Source: Bifidobacterium dentium JCM 1195 = DSM 20436 (GTDB lineage Bacteria; Actinomycetota; Actinomycetes; Actinomycetales; Bifidobacteriaceae). Taken from it: DNA of 64,000 bases. Numbering within the stretch: position 1 is the first letter of the stretch; each line of letters begins with the position of its first letter. The notes beneath the pieces are model-generated. The model was not told the origin of the DNA and ran no database searches. It worked only from the letters and a program-made list of their open reading frames with translations. A program made the position numbers and the translations under genes. The stretch covers positions 868,001 through 932,000 of the forward strand of contig NZ_AP012326.1 in NCBI RefSeq assembly GCF_001042595.1. Reading direction: 5' to 3'. This document shows positions 39,765 to 50,158 of the stretch, piece by piece.

Positions 39765-40442
39765 ATGGAAGCGTTCATTTCGCTATTCAGCCAGTACAAC
39801 GTGCCGGCCGCCTTCTTGGTCAACATCGAGCTGACCCTGTGGTCGACTCTGTTCTCCACGATTCTCGGTGTGATTCTGGTCATGATGCGCATCTCGCCGG
39901 TCTCCTCGTTGCGTGCCGTGGCCGGTGCCTATGTCGAACTGTTCAAGAACCTGCCGTTGACCATCATTATGGTGTTCATGGTGCTGGGCGCCTACGCACA
40001 GCTGAAACTCAGTTTCTCCGACACCTTCGCCACGAACTTCTTCTGGCTGGCCGTCACGGGTCTGAGCCTGTACACCGCGGCCTTCGTATGCGAATCACTG
40101 CGCTCGGGCATCAACACCGTGCCGCTCGGCCAGGCCGAAGCGTCCCGTGCGCTGGGCCTGAGCTTCATGCAATCCGCCACACAGATCATCCTCCCGCAGG
40201 CGTTCCGTGGCTCTGTGGCGCCTCTGGGCAACACGTTGATTGCATTGCTGAAGAACTCCACCGTCGCGGCCGCCGCGTCCGTGGCCACCGAAACCTCATC
40301 GTTGATGAGCGAGATGATCGAGTACCGTTCCGACGTGATCGTGCCGATCTTCCTGATCTTCGCCTTCGGCTACGTGATTCTGATCATTCCGATTGGCATG
40401 CTGACGACGTATCTATCCAACAAGCTCGCGGTGAGGAGGTGA
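39765..40442 (+). CDS. gluC: glutamate-type ABC permease
   Basis: This 225-residue membrane protein has about five hydrophobic segments and the EAA loop GQAEASRALGLSFMQS near residue 125. That loop docks with the GluA ATPase. ATG 39765 gives the expected family length; a longer in-frame frame reaching back to 39369 crosses gluB and was rejected. gluD starts six bases after its stop. Confidence 0.93.
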   Translation: MEAFISLFSQYNVPAAFLVNIELTLWSTLFSTILGVILVMMRISPVSSLRAVAGAYVELFKNLPLTIIMVFMVLGAYAQLKLSFSDTFATNFFWLAVTGLSLYTAAFVCESLRSGINTVPLGQAEASRALGLSFMQSATQIILPQAFRGSVAPLGNTLIALLKNSTVAAAASVATETSSLMSEMIEYRSDVIVPIFLIFAFGYVILIIPIGMLTTYLSNKLAVRR

Positions 40443-40448
40443 CGCACC

Positions 40449-41582
40449 ATGGCAAGCAATGAAAGCGCCGTACTGTTCGACCAGCCGGGCCCGAAGGGCC
40501 GCAAGACCATCCGTATCGTCAATTGGGTCGCAGGCATCGTCTTCGCAATCGTGCTCGTGCTGATGCTGATGCGTCTGCACAACCCGCCGGACGGCGAGAA
40601 CCAGCTGAGCTGGGAATTGTGGAAGCCAGCCCTCGACAGTGAGGCATGGACCGATTTCTACCTGCCGGGTCTGTGGGCCACGGTTCGCGCCACCATACTC
40701 GCGGTGATCGGGGCCGTGGCGTTCGGTCTGGTCTTCGGCATCGGCCGACTGCTGCCAAGCCTGATCATTCGCACCGTTTCCGGCGCCATCGTGGAATTCG
40801 CCCGAGCCGTGCCGGTGCTGTTGCTCATGATCTTCTTCTGGCGTTGGTTTGCCTTCGCGGGCCTGCCAAGCCCGGCTTACTGGGCCGTGGTACTCGCATT
40901 GGTGATCTATAACGGCTCCGTGGTCGCCGAGCTGGTTCGCTCCGGTGTGGGTAACCTGCCGAACGGCCAGAGGGAGGCATCCCTCGCCCTCGGTCTGACC
41001 CGTACGCAGTCACTCATGCAGATCGAAGTGCCGCAGGCCATCTACGCCATGCTGCCGGCCGCCGTGACCCAGCTGGTCGTGGTACTGAAGGACACCGCCC
41101 TCGGCTCGATTATCATGTACACCGACCTGTTGCAGGAGTCCCGCCGACTCGGCTCGATGTACTTCAACATCCTGCAGACCCTCGTGGTGGCCGCAGTCGT
41201 GTACTTCATCGCATGTTGGCTGCTGAGCCGGTTGGCCGAATGGCTGCCGGAACGCATGCAGAGGCACACCGCCGCCCCCGCCGAACCCGAGCCGGTCGCC
41301 CCGATCGCCATCATGGATCCGTCTAACGTGAACCAGATCGCCGTGGCCAAGGAAGGCGTGCCGCTGGGCGGTGCGCAACGCCAGTACCATGTGCACCATC
41401 GTGGTACGAACGCGTCGATTCGCCACTGGCGTCAGACGCGGTACGACCAAGGCTACGATGAGACGCATCCGGAAAGCCAGATCAAGTTCGACAAGAACGG
41501 CAAACCGCTTCGCGAGAACCCGTTCGGTGATCTTCTGAAGGAAGCTAAGCCGAAGGAAGACAAGCCGAAGGGCAGCAAGTAA
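40449..41582 (+). CDS. gluD: glutamate-type ABC permease with long C-terminal tail
   Basis: This 377-residue protein has about five or six membrane segments in its first 270 residues, with the EAA loop GQREASLALGLTRTQS near 175. About 100 extra residues follow, rich in charged residues and His (TTNASIRHWRQTRYDQGYDET), ending KEDKPKGSK. That tail is not usual for GluD and is predicted cytoplasmic. ATG 40449 follows GAGGTG. A hairpin terminator follows. Confidence 0.92.
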   Translation: MASNESAVLFDQPGPKGRKTIRIVNWVAGIVFAIVLVLMLMRLHNPPDGENQLSWELWKPALDSEAWTDFYLPGLWATVRATILAVIGAVAFGLVFGIGRLLPSLIIRTVSGAIVEFARAVPVLLLMIFFWRWFAFAGLPSPAYWAVVLALVIYNGSVVAELVRSGVGNLPNGQREASLALGLTRTQSLMQIEVPQAIYAMLPAAVTQLVVVLKDTALGSIIMYTDLLQESRRLGSMYFNILQTLVVAAVVYFIACWLLSRLAEWLPERMQRHTAAPAEPEPVAPIAIMDPSNVNQIAVAKEGVPLGGAQRQYHVHHRGTNASIRHWRQTRYDQGYDETHPESQIKFDKNGKPLRENPFGDLLKEAKPKEDKPKGSK

Positions 41583-41588
41583 CACACC

Positions 41589-41627
41589 ATGACCGATTCT
41601 TTGGGGGTATCCCCGAGAATCGGTCAT
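41589..41627 (+). terminator. terminator of gluABCD operon
   Basis: Perfect 12-bp inverted repeat (41589-41600 with 41616-41627) around a 15-base loop, seven bases after the gluD stop and followed by TTTG. Confidence 0.85.
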
Positions 41628-41674
41628 TTGCGTCTACCATGGGAACCATCAATCGTCAGGCAGGGAGGCTTGGG

Positions 41675-42670
41675 ATGGCGGATAAGGATTCGAAGAAGGG
41701 TGAGGCAAAGAACCCCGCAATCGCGAAAACGCTCAACAAAGTGGAGGAACGACTCGACATGGGAGAACGTTCCGATTCGGTGGCGGAAGGCTTGGCGAAC
41801 GTAGCCAAGGCGAGCGAATTGCTGAGTTCGGTGTGGACGTTGCCTCCCGGGCAGCTGTTGCGATTCCACCACGATACGAAGGTGGCCGAACTTGACGGCG
41901 ATTCCACGCCGGGATTCGACGGCAACAAGGAGGATGCGGAACGGTTCATCGGCATCAGCTCCGCGGAAATCGCACGATACCAGCGATTGATGTATGCCAA
42001 CGGCGTGAAGGGGTCACGTAGGCGCCTGCTCATCGTGTTGCAGGGCATGGATGCCTCGGGCAAGGGTGGCATCGTACGGCATGTGTTCAGCCAAGGCGAT
42101 CCGATGGGCATGCACTATCACGGTTTCGGAGCTCCCAAAGGCGAGGAGCTCGATCACGACTATCTGTGGCGTATCAAACGTGAGTTGCCCAAGAACGGCT
42201 GGATCGCCATCTTCGACCGATCCCAGTATGAGGATGTCGTCATGCCGCATGTCCACCGCACCTATCCGGAAGAGGTATGGCGGCCCCGATACGACGAAAT
42301 CAACCGTTTCGAATTGCAGTTGGTATCCGACGGCTGCGCCATTATCAAAATCTTCCTCGTGGTCAGCAAAGAGGAGCAGAAAAGGCATTTCCTGAGCCGA
42401 CTGGACGATCCGACCAAATATTGGAAATTCGATCCCAGTGATCTTGAGGCGCGTGAACGCTGGGACGACTATATGGATGCCTGGCAGGAGGTATTCGTGA
42501 AAACCAGTACCGAGCAGGCGCCATGGTATCTGGTACCTGCCGATAACCGCTGGTATTCCAGGGCGGTGGTCTCCGAACTGTTGCGCAATACGCTCAAGAA
42601 CATGAATATGATCTGGCCGCCGCTCGAAGTCGACGCCGACGAAATGCGACGTCGACTCAACGACATGTGA
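41675..42670 (+). CDS. polyphosphate kinase 2 family protein
   Basis: This 331-residue protein belongs to the PPK2 group, which transfers phosphate between polyphosphate and nucleotides. Walker A is GMDASGKGG at about residue 124, and the family motifs FDRSQYEDVVMPHVH and the late WYLVPADNRWYSR are present. ATG 41675 follows GGGAGG; an in-frame ATG at 41639 was rejected. It converges with the helicase gene only 11 bases downstream, with no clear terminator between. Whether it prefers ADP, AMP or GDP cannot be read from the sequence. Confidence 0.92.
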   Translation: MADKDSKKGEAKNPAIAKTLNKVEERLDMGERSDSVAEGLANVAKASELLSSVWTLPPGQLLRFHHDTKVAELDGDSTPGFDGNKEDAERFIGISSAEIARYQRLMYANGVKGSRRRLLIVLQGMDASGKGGIVRHVFSQGDPMGMHYHGFGAPKGEELDHDYLWRIKRELPKNGWIAIFDRSQYEDVVMPHVHRTYPEEVWRPRYDEINRFELQLVSDGCAIIKIFLVVSKEEQKRHFLSRLDDPTKYWKFDPSDLEARERWDDYMDAWQEVFVKTSTEQAPWYLVPADNRWYSRAVVSELLRNTLKNMNMIWPPLEVDADEMRRRLNDM

Positions 42671-42681
42671 CGGCGTGACGG

Positions 42682-45240
42682 TCAGTTGGTGACGGAATAG
42701 TCGAAGAATACGACCTCGCCGCTGGATTGCGTGGCATCCAAGTCGACCACGCCGGTGATGGCCCAATCATGGTCGCCGTCGGAATCGTCGATGATCTGGC
42801 GTACTTTCCAGCTGTGTTCGTCTTTCTCCTTGCTTTCGTCAAGGATGAACAGTTCGCCGCTGCGCGCCTTCGCATCGGTGTTCACATACTCGTGTTCGTC
42901 GTAGAAGTCGTCAAGCACGTCCTCCCACTCGTGCACTCCATAACCCCAGTCCTTATCGAGAGCCCCCAACTCTTCGGGTCTGTCGAGATCCATGAGTTGC
43001 ACTCGGCGGAACATGGCGTTGCGTATGAGCACGGTAAGGCCACGACGATCCTCAACCACGGCGTTCCTCGTGCCGGGAGCCGCCAGATTCGCGGCGGCTT
43101 CGGCGGCTTCGGCATCGGCCCCGGCATTCTCCCACTCGTCAACCAGACTCGAATCGATGGAACGTACCACCACACGCAACCATGAGATGATGTCATGCAA
43201 TTGCTCATCACGTTTCTCGGCCGGTACGGTACGGGCCAATGCACGGTAGGCGTCGGACAGGTAACGCAGCAGCGTGCCCTCGGAACGGGCGATGGCATAG
43301 CGGGCGATGTAGCCGGTGAAATCGGAAGCCGTCTCGACCATGTCTCGCACCACTGACTTCGGGCTCAGCCAATAATCGTTCGCCCAAGGCACATCATGGC
43401 GATATTCGTCGAATGCGGCCTGCAGCATGTCCTCCAACGGCTTGGGATAGGTGATTTCCTGCAAGCGGTCCATGCGTTCGTCATAGTCGAGGCCGTCCTC
43501 CTTCATGCGGATCATCGCCTCATCGCGCGCCTGGCGTTCCTGCGCGCGCAACACCTGCTTGGGATCCTCCAACGTGGCTTCCACCATGGAGATCACATCC
43601 AGCGCATACGTTTCCGACTCCGGATCGAGCAGCTCCAAGGCTGCCAGCAGAAACGGGCTCAGCGGTTGATCGAGTGCGAAATCGTCAGGCACGTCGACGG
43701 TCATGAAATAGTTCTTACCACCGTCGTCACGGTCTTCGGTCTCGATCACGTTCGTGTCGAACAGTGTCTGGAAGATCTCGTCGGCACGCGCATGCAGACG
43801 TTCCTTCTGCTCCGGACTCTGCGCGGAATCGTCGATAAGACAATCCACGCGGTAGCGTGCGTCGCCGCCCTGCTCCACTTCGTTCAGCACCATCGAATGC
43901 GTGATCTTCATATGTGGCACCAATGTTTCCGGTGCGGCGTCGATGAGTCTGTCGAATGTGCTCTCGTTCCATGTCACGAAACCTTCCGGTGCCTTTTTGC
44001 GCTTGACCTTCTTGAGTTTCTTCGGATCGTTGCCGGCCTTGGCGAGTGCCTTGGCGTTCTCGATTTCGAATTCGGGGCCTTCGGCGATGACCAGGCCTTC
44101 CGTGTCGAAACCCATACGGCCCGCACGACCTGCGATCTGGTGAAACTCGCGGGCGCGCAGCCTGCGCATCTTCGTGCCATCGAACTTGGTCAAAGCCGTC
44201 AACACCACGGAATGAATCGGCACATTGATGCCGACCCCCAACGTATCCGTGCCGCAGATCACCGGCAACAGCCCCTGCTGGGCGAGCTGTTCGACCAGAC
44301 GGCGGTAGCGGGGGAGCATGCCGGCATGATGGATGCCGACGCCCGTACGCAGCAGGCGTTGCAGGATCTTGCCGAATGCGGTGGTGAACTTCGTGCCTTT
44401 GATGGCCTCGGCGATGGCGTTGCGTTGCTCCTTGCTGGACACGCCCGTGCTTGCCAGCGCATTGGCGGTCTCCAACGCCGCATCCTGAGAGAAATGCACG
44501 ACGTAGATCGGCGTCTCGCCTTTGCCGAATGCCAGTTCCACCGTCTTTTCCAACGGGTCGAGCGTGTATTCGTAGGTCAATGGCACCGGGCGGGGCGCAT
44601 CGGCGATGATATCGACATCCGTGTCGGTCATGCCTTCCAGCCTGTCGGCGATGGCATCGACGTTGCCGAGCGTCGCGCTCATCAGCAGAAACTGCGTATC
44701 CGGTAGGGTCAACAGCGGTACCTGCCAGGCCCAACCACGTTCGGGATCGCCATAGTAATGGAACTCGTCCATCGCCACGCATCCGACATCGGCATGCCGT
44801 CCCTCGCGCAATGCCTGATTGGCGAGAATCTCGGCGGTGCAGCAGATAATCGGCGCATCCGCATTGATATGGGTGTCGCCGGTGATCATGCCGACATGCT
44901 CACGGCCGAACACCTCGACCAGATTGAAGAACTTCTCGGAGACCAGCGCCTTGATCGGAGCCGTGTAGTAGGAACGCCGTCCCGTGCACAGAGCCGCGAA
45001 ATGCATGCCGAGAGCCACCAACGACTTGCCGGAACCGGTCGGGGTGTTGAGAATCACATGGTCGCCCGCCAGAAGATCCATGATCGCCTCTTCCTGATGC
45101 GGCCACGGTTCGACGCCCTTGACGTTCGCCACCCAATCGAAGAAACGTTCGTAGATCTCATCCGTATCGATGTTGCGTTCGCCCTCGTCCCAACGCGGCG
45201 CCAACGCGCCCAACGAGCCATAGTTCGTATCGTCTGCCAT
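42682..45240 (-). CDS. Ski2-like DEAD/DEAH-type RNA helicase
   Basis: This 852-residue superfamily 2 helicase has Walker A NTPTGSGKSLVALG at about residues 59-72, a DEFH box in CVAMDEFHYYGD near 155, and the C-terminal helicase domain with GTDTLGVGINVPI and HQIAGRAGRMG. A DUF3516-type C-terminal half follows. It resembles the Ski2/Mtr4-like bacterial helicases of actinobacteria. RNA is the likely substrate, but this is inferred. It is divergent from rarA with about 85 bases between, so both promoters lie there. Confidence 0.92.
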   Translation of the reverse strand: MADDTNYGSLGALAPRWDEGERNIDTDEIYERFFDWVANVKGVEPWPHQEEAIMDLLAGDHVILNTPTGSGKSLVALGMHFAALCTGRRSYYTAPIKALVSEKFFNLVEVFGREHVGMITGDTHINADAPIICCTAEILANQALREGRHADVGCVAMDEFHYYGDPERGWAWQVPLLTLPDTQFLLMSATLGNVDAIADRLEGMTDTDVDIIADAPRPVPLTYEYTLDPLEKTVELAFGKGETPIYVVHFSQDAALETANALASTGVSSKEQRNAIAEAIKGTKFTTAFGKILQRLLRTGVGIHHAGMLPRYRRLVEQLAQQGLLPVICGTDTLGVGINVPIHSVVLTALTKFDGTKMRRLRAREFHQIAGRAGRMGFDTEGLVIAEGPEFEIENAKALAKAGNDPKKLKKVKRKKAPEGFVTWNESTFDRLIDAAPETLVPHMKITHSMVLNEVEQGGDARYRVDCLIDDSAQSPEQKERLHARADEIFQTLFDTNVIETEDRDDGGKNYFMTVDVPDDFALDQPLSPFLLAALELLDPESETYALDVISMVEATLEDPKQVLRAQERQARDEAMIRMKEDGLDYDERMDRLQEITYPKPLEDMLQAAFDEYRHDVPWANDYWLSPKSVVRDMVETASDFTGYIARYAIARSEGTLLRYLSDAYRALARTVPAEKRDEQLHDIISWLRVVVRSIDSSLVDEWENAGADAEAAEAAANLAAPGTRNAVVEDRRGLTVLIRNAMFRRVQLMDLDRPEELGALDKDWGYGVHEWEDVLDDFYDEHEYVNTDAKARSGELFILDESKEKDEHSWKVRQIIDDSDGDHDWAITGVVDLDATQSSGEVVFFDYSVTN

Positions 45241-45324
45241 AGCTGCAAGTCTACCGACGGGTTACAAACGCGCGTGTCGAACGTGTGTTCGAATTTTGTG
45301 CCTCGTTGGAGTAGAGTTGGCTTC

Positions 45325-46701
45325 ATGACTGAGGATTTGTTCGGTGCGATGGAGGCGCCGGAGGAGATGACGAGACCACTGGCCGTGCGCATGCGCCCGT
45401 CAACGGTTGATGAGGTCGTCGGGCAGGGGCGTGTGCTGGGAGAGGGTTCGCCGCTGCGCAGGCTCGCGAATCCGGCTTCCAGGAAATCGCTTACCGCGCC
45501 GAGCTCCATCATCCTGTTCGGGCCTCCCGGGGTGGGCAAGACCACACTCGCCTACATCGTCGCCAAGCAGTCCGGTCGTGTATTCGAGGAGCTGTCAGCC
45601 GTGACTTCCGGTGTCAAAGACGTGCGGGACGTGCTCAAGCGTGCGCACGACCGACTGGTCGCCGAAGGCAAGGAGACGGTGCTGTTCATCGACGAAGTGC
45701 ATCGTTTTTCCAAATCACAGCAGGATGCGCTGTTGCCCAGCGTGGAAAACCGCGACGTGACCTTCATCGCGGCGACCACCGAGAATCCGAGCTTCTCCGT
45801 CATCAAACCGCTGCTGAGCCGGTCGGTCGTCGTCAAACTCGAATCGCTGGAACCGGATGATCTGAGAACCCTCATCAACCGTGCCGTCGAAGACGAGCGA
45901 GGGCTGAACAACGAGGTGCGAATCCGCGATGACGCCGTGGATGAAATCATCCGCATGGCCAGTGGCGACGCACGCAAGACACTGACCATCCTCGAGGCGG
46001 CCGCGGGTGCGCTCACCGGGGACAAGGAGCGTAAGAAGGGCGCGAAACGACCTGTCATCACACCTGACGTGGTATCGAAGGTCATGGATGTGGCCACCGT
46101 GCGTTATGACAAGGACGGCGACGACCATTACGATGTGATCTCAGCATTCATTAAATCCATGCGCGGCTCCGATCCGGACGCCACCATGCACTATCTGGCT
46201 CGTATGCTGCGTGCCGGAGAGGACCCGCGCTTCATCGCCCGCCGCATCATGATCGCAGCCTCGGAAGAGGTGGGCATGGCCGCCCCGCAGATTCTGCAGG
46301 TCACCGTGGCGGCCGCACAGGCCGTAGCCATGATCGGCATGCCGGAAGCGCGCATCATTCTGGCGGAGGCGGCGCTCGCCGTGGCGACCGCGCCGAAATC
46401 CAACGCCAGCTACAACGCCATCAATTCGGCGCTCGCCGACGTGGATGCGGGGCTGATCGGGCAGGTGCCACTGCACTTGCGCAATGCGCCGACGGCCCTG
46501 ATGAAAAGCTGGGGCAACCACGAAGGGTACAGATACGCGCATGACTGGCCGGGTGCGGTGGCTCCGCAGCAGTACATGCCCGACGAATTGAAAGGCCGCG
46601 AATACTACCATCCGAACGACCGTGGCTACGAACATGAGGTTAAGCCGCGGCTGGAGAAAATCCGCCGGATTCTTCATGACGAGGATGAGACGCAGCAATA
46701 G
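45325..46701 (+). CDS. rarA: replication-associated recombination protein RarA
   Basis: This 458-residue AAA ATPase of the MgsA/Mgs1/WRNIP1 group acts at stalled replication forks. It has the N-terminal RPSTVDEVVGQGRVLG, Walker A FGPPGVGKTTLA near residue 66, Walker B VLFIDEVHRFSKSQQDALLP near 117 and the C-terminal tetramerisation region with MRGSDPDATMHYLARML. ATG 45325 gives the normal length; the in-frame extension to 44758 overlaps the helicase gene and was rejected. Confidence 0.95.
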   Translation: MTEDLFGAMEAPEEMTRPLAVRMRPSTVDEVVGQGRVLGEGSPLRRLANPASRKSLTAPSSIILFGPPGVGKTTLAYIVAKQSGRVFEELSAVTSGVKDVRDVLKRAHDRLVAEGKETVLFIDEVHRFSKSQQDALLPSVENRDVTFIAATTENPSFSVIKPLLSRSVVVKLESLEPDDLRTLINRAVEDERGLNNEVRIRDDAVDEIIRMASGDARKTLTILEAAAGALTGDKERKKGAKRPVITPDVVSKVMDVATVRYDKDGDDHYDVISAFIKSMRGSDPDATMHYLARMLRAGEDPRFIARRIMIAASEEVGMAAPQILQVTVAAAQAVAMIGMPEARIILAEAALAVATAPKSNASYNAINSALADVDAGLIGQVPLHLRNAPTALMKSWGNHEGYRYAHDWPGAVAPQQYMPDELKGREYYHPNDRGYEHEVKPRLEKIRRILHDEDETQQ

Positions 46702-46827
46702 GCGACCCAAGTGGGCCGGCGGTGAAAGCGTGTCGAAAACGGTCAGGGCCTCCGCTACACTGCTAGATGGCTTTCCGGCAACGGCCATCGCACTTGGCCG
46801 TAGGAAAAAGTGCGCAGACAGGGAAAT

Positions 46828-48345
46828 ATGGAAGCAGAGAACATCGTAAAGAGCAACGAATCATCAGGCAACGAAATAACACATAACACGACGGTCGCCA
46901 ATCCCACCCCAGACGAACGTATCCCAAGCAAACTCATCGGAGCCATCGTGGCAGTAGGGTCGTTGGCGTTCATCGGCATTCTCACCGAGACGGTGATGAC
47001 CGTGCTCTTCCCGCAACTCATGAGGGAATTCGACGTCGATACCGCCACCGTGCAATGGATCACCACCATCTACCTGCTGGTGGTGGCCTCCACCATGCCA
47101 TTGTCTTCCTACCTCAACCGCAAGTTCAGGCACCGCACGCTGTTTCTGGCCGCGGTGGCGCTCGCGGTGTTGGGATCGCTGATCATGATCTTCGGCCATG
47201 CGTTCCCGGTGATTCTCGTCGCACGTGTGGTCCAGGGCGTCGGATCGGGCGTGGCGACTCCGTTGATGATCAACATCATCCTCGAGCAGGCTCCGCGCAC
47301 CAAGGTCGGACGTCTGATGGGCGTAGGATCGCTCGTCATCACCGTGGCCCCAGCCATCGGTCCCACCGTCGGCGGCGCCATTTCCAGCATCCTGCCATGG
47401 CGTGCGATTTTCGTCATCGTGATTCCGGTGATTTTGCTGATCTCGTTGCCGATAGGCTTGCGGTGCATCGAACAGCACCGTCCGATCGAAGAGGCGCACC
47501 TGAATCCGCTGCAGTTCATGGCGATCGTATTGTCGCTATGCGGTCTGGTGATGTTCCTCAACCAGGCCGGCGTGGCCATCGGTGCCGAGGTCGGTGGCGG
47601 CAGTGCGCTACCTTCGACCGCCATCGCGGTCATCAGCCTGATCGTCGGCCTGGGTTCGCTGGCGTTCTTCGGCTGGTCCTCGAGGCGTTCCTTCTCACCG
47701 CTCATACGTCTCGGTTGGTTACGCGATCCGATGGTGCTGTTGCATCTGATCGCCTACATGATCCTGCCGATCGTCGGCATCGGATTCGGCTATGTCATCA
47801 CCAATCTGGCTCAGCTTTCGCTTGGCACGAACGCTTTCGTCGCCGGTGCGCTGGTGTTGCCGGGCGCACTGATCGGCGCCTTCTTCGCACCGGTAGGCGG
47901 CATGCTCTACGACCGATTCGGCGCGTTCCGTCCGATTCTCGGGGCCTTCTGCGCGGCCATCTGCGGTCCGGTTCTGCTGTTGGCATTCTCGATGCATCTG
48001 ACTCCGGCGATGCTGGCGGGCTTCTATTTCATTTTCGGACTCGGCTATTCGCTGGGATTGTCGAACATCATGACCAACGCGTTGAACCATATCAACCCCG
48101 TATTCATGCCGGACGGCAACGCCGTGTTCAATACCGGACTGCAGTTCGGCGGTGCAGCCGGAACGGCGCTGTTTTCCACGATTCTCGCAGTGGCCCAGGC
48201 CGGAGCCGGCAAGGAGGGGAGTGACGCTTTCCGCCATGCCACGGCCGTAGGCGGAGGGTGGACCTTCGCCACGATGATCGCCATCGTCGCCATCGCCATC
48301 TGTTGCCTGATCGTGGCGTTCCGTATCGGTTCGAAGCGTCGATAA
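46828..48345 (+). CDS. MFS drug-exporter-like transporter (14 segments, DHA2 type)
   Basis: This roughly 505-residue protein has about 14 hydrophobic segments, as in the EmrB/QacA (DHA2) group, with the motif-A-like stretch LNRKFRHRTLF after segment 2 and GRLMGVGSLVITVAPAIGPTVGG as motif C. It probably exports hydrophobic compounds by proton antiport; substrate unknown. The N-terminal 40 residues are polar. ATG 46828 follows CAGGGAAAT; GTG 46810, preceded by TAGGAAAAA, is an alternative. The upstream TACACT box at about 46756 may be its -10. Confidence 0.9.
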   Translation: MEAENIVKSNESSGNEITHNTTVANPTPDERIPSKLIGAIVAVGSLAFIGILTETVMTVLFPQLMREFDVDTATVQWITTIYLLVVASTMPLSSYLNRKFRHRTLFLAAVALAVLGSLIMIFGHAFPVILVARVVQGVGSGVATPLMINIILEQAPRTKVGRLMGVGSLVITVAPAIGPTVGGAISSILPWRAIFVIVIPVILLISLPIGLRCIEQHRPIEEAHLNPLQFMAIVLSLCGLVMFLNQAGVAIGAEVGGGSALPSTAIAVISLIVGLGSLAFFGWSSRRSFSPLIRLGWLRDPMVLLHLIAYMILPIVGIGFGYVITNLAQLSLGTNAFVAGALVLPGALIGAFFAPVGGMLYDRFGAFRPILGAFCAAICGPVLLLAFSMHLTPAMLAGFYFIFGLGYSLGLSNIMTNALNHINPVFMPDGNAVFNTGLQFGGAAGTALFSTILAVAQAGAGKEGSDAFRHATAVGGGWTFATMIAIVAIAICCLIVAFRIGSKRR

Positions 48346-48446
48346 CGTGCCATGGAAAACGCCTGTAGCGTAATGTGAAGTGGGCGCTTCGCAAGGGAAT
48401 CGGGGCTTGCTAATCTGTCTCTACCGTCTAATCGAGAGGACAGGAT

Positions 48447-50105
48447 ATGAAACCCGGATACCCGCATAACGGCATCACCACGGCATTGTTCAAGCCAGTC
48501 GCGGCAGCGCTTTCCATCGTCGCGCTGCTGGCAGGTTGCGGTTCCGTGGAGGCGAAGGATTCCAAGACCGAGATCGCCAGCATCGATAAGGTGGTCAGCG
48601 TCAACATCACCGAGCCGTCCAACGGCCTGCTCCCCAGCGATACCAGCGATATGTCCGGATGGAAGATCGTCAGTCAGCTATATGACGGGTTGGTCACTTT
48701 CGACGCATCGGGCAACGAAACGCTTGTCGAGGCCGAATCGATCACTCCGAACGATGACGCATCCGAATACACGATCGTCATCAAACCGGATCTGGCGTTC
48801 TCCAATGGCGAGAAGATCACTGCCAAGACCTATGCGCGGAGCTGGTCGTTCGCGGCCAATGCGGCCAATGGGCAGGTGGGGGCCTCCATTTTCGAAGACA
48901 TCCGGGGATATGACGAGTTGCAGGATGAGAAAGGCTCCAAGACCGCCCAACTATCCGGCCTCGACGTGGTGGATGACACCACATTGAAGGTTACGCTCAA
49001 AGCGCCCAACTCGGCGTTCCTGTACAAGATCGGAGACATCGCCTTCCTGCCGATGCCATCCGAAGTGATCGAGAATCCCAAGGAATATGGGCAAAAACCG
49101 ATAGGCAACGGTCCATACAAGCTGAAGGCGTACAAGGGCGGCGAGGAAATCATCCTCGAACGTGATGCTTCCTATACCGGTCCACGCAAGACCAGCAATG
49201 CCGGTATCGACTTCAAGGTCTACCAGAGCCTCGACGCGGCCTACTCGGATCTGCTGGCCGGCAATCTCGATGTGCTTGACTCCATTCCGACTTCCGCGCT
49301 GAAAACCTATCGGAGCGAGACATCCATCACTGCGGTCAGCAAGCCAGGCCCGGCGTTCTCGGCCTTCACCATTGCCCAGAACCTCAAGCATTTTCAGGGC
49401 GAGGAAGGCAAATACCGCCGCCAGGCCATCGCACATGCCATCAACCGTGAGAATATCGCCAAGGCGATTTTCGGTGGCACCGTGACCCCGGCCACGGACT
49501 TCCTTGCGCCGGTGATCAAGGGGTATGACGCCAATCTCGACACCGATGGCGTGCTGGCATACGATGAGACGAAAGCCAAGGAGCTGTGGGCCAAGGCGGA
49601 CGCCATCTCGCCATGGGACGGCACCTTCCGCATCGCCTACAGCGCCGACGGCACCGACAGGGAATGGGTGGAGGCCGCGGCCAACTCCATCCGCAACACG
49701 CTCGGCATCAACTCCGAAAGCTACCCATTCGCCACGTCCAAGGAATTGAAGAGCGCGATTCAGGAACGCACCGTCAACGCGGCGTTCAAGTCGGGCATGC
49801 AGTCCGACTACCCGCATCCGGAAGGCTACCTGGTGCAGGCGTACGATTCGTCGGCGGCTGACGGCAAAGGCCTGAACAACGGCGATTACAAAAGCGACCA
49901 GTTCGACGCACTGATCGACCAGGCCTCGGCCGAAACCGATCTGGACAAGGCGGTGAGCCTGTACCGACAAAGCGAACGCGTGCTTTTGGAAGACCTGCCG
50001 GTGATTCCACTGTGGTATACCAACGTCACCGCGGCGGCGGTCAAAGGCGTGCAGGTGGACTACAACTACATGGGAGTCCCGGAGTACAACACCATCGTCA
50101 AATAA
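48447..50105 (+). CDS. oligopeptide ABC transporter binding lipoprotein
   Basis: This 552-residue protein has a signal peptide and lipobox LLAGC with Cys31 as the lipidated residue. The family-5 (OppA/DppA) domain follows, with features such as PSNGLLPSDTSDMSGWKIVSQLYDGL and the long peptide-binding clefts. No permease or ATPase genes are adjacent, so it works with a transporter elsewhere. ATG 48447 follows GAGAGGACAGGAT. The next gene, clpP1, lies about 105 bases downstream. Confidence 0.93.
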   Translation: MKPGYPHNGITTALFKPVAAALSIVALLAGCGSVEAKDSKTEIASIDKVVSVNITEPSNGLLPSDTSDMSGWKIVSQLYDGLVTFDASGNETLVEAESITPNDDASEYTIVIKPDLAFSNGEKITAKTYARSWSFAANAANGQVGASIFEDIRGYDELQDEKGSKTAQLSGLDVVDDTTLKVTLKAPNSAFLYKIGDIAFLPMPSEVIENPKEYGQKPIGNGPYKLKAYKGGEEIILERDASYTGPRKTSNAGIDFKVYQSLDAAYSDLLAGNLDVLDSIPTSALKTYRSETSITAVSKPGPAFSAFTIAQNLKHFQGEEGKYRRQAIAHAINRENIAKAIFGGTVTPATDFLAPVIKGYDANLDTDGVLAYDETKAKELWAKADAISPWDGTFRIAYSADGTDREWVEAAANSIRNTLGINSESYPFATSKELKSAIQERTVNAAFKSGMQSDYPHPEGYLVQAYDSSAADGKGLNNGDYKSDQFDALIDQASAETDLDKAVSLYRQSERVLLEDLPVIPLWYTNVTAAAVKGVQVDYNYMGVPEYNTIVK

Positions 50106-50158
50106 CACCTTCAGCAGCGTGACGGAGACTCCACCATAGGCGCAAATCACACACCCGT

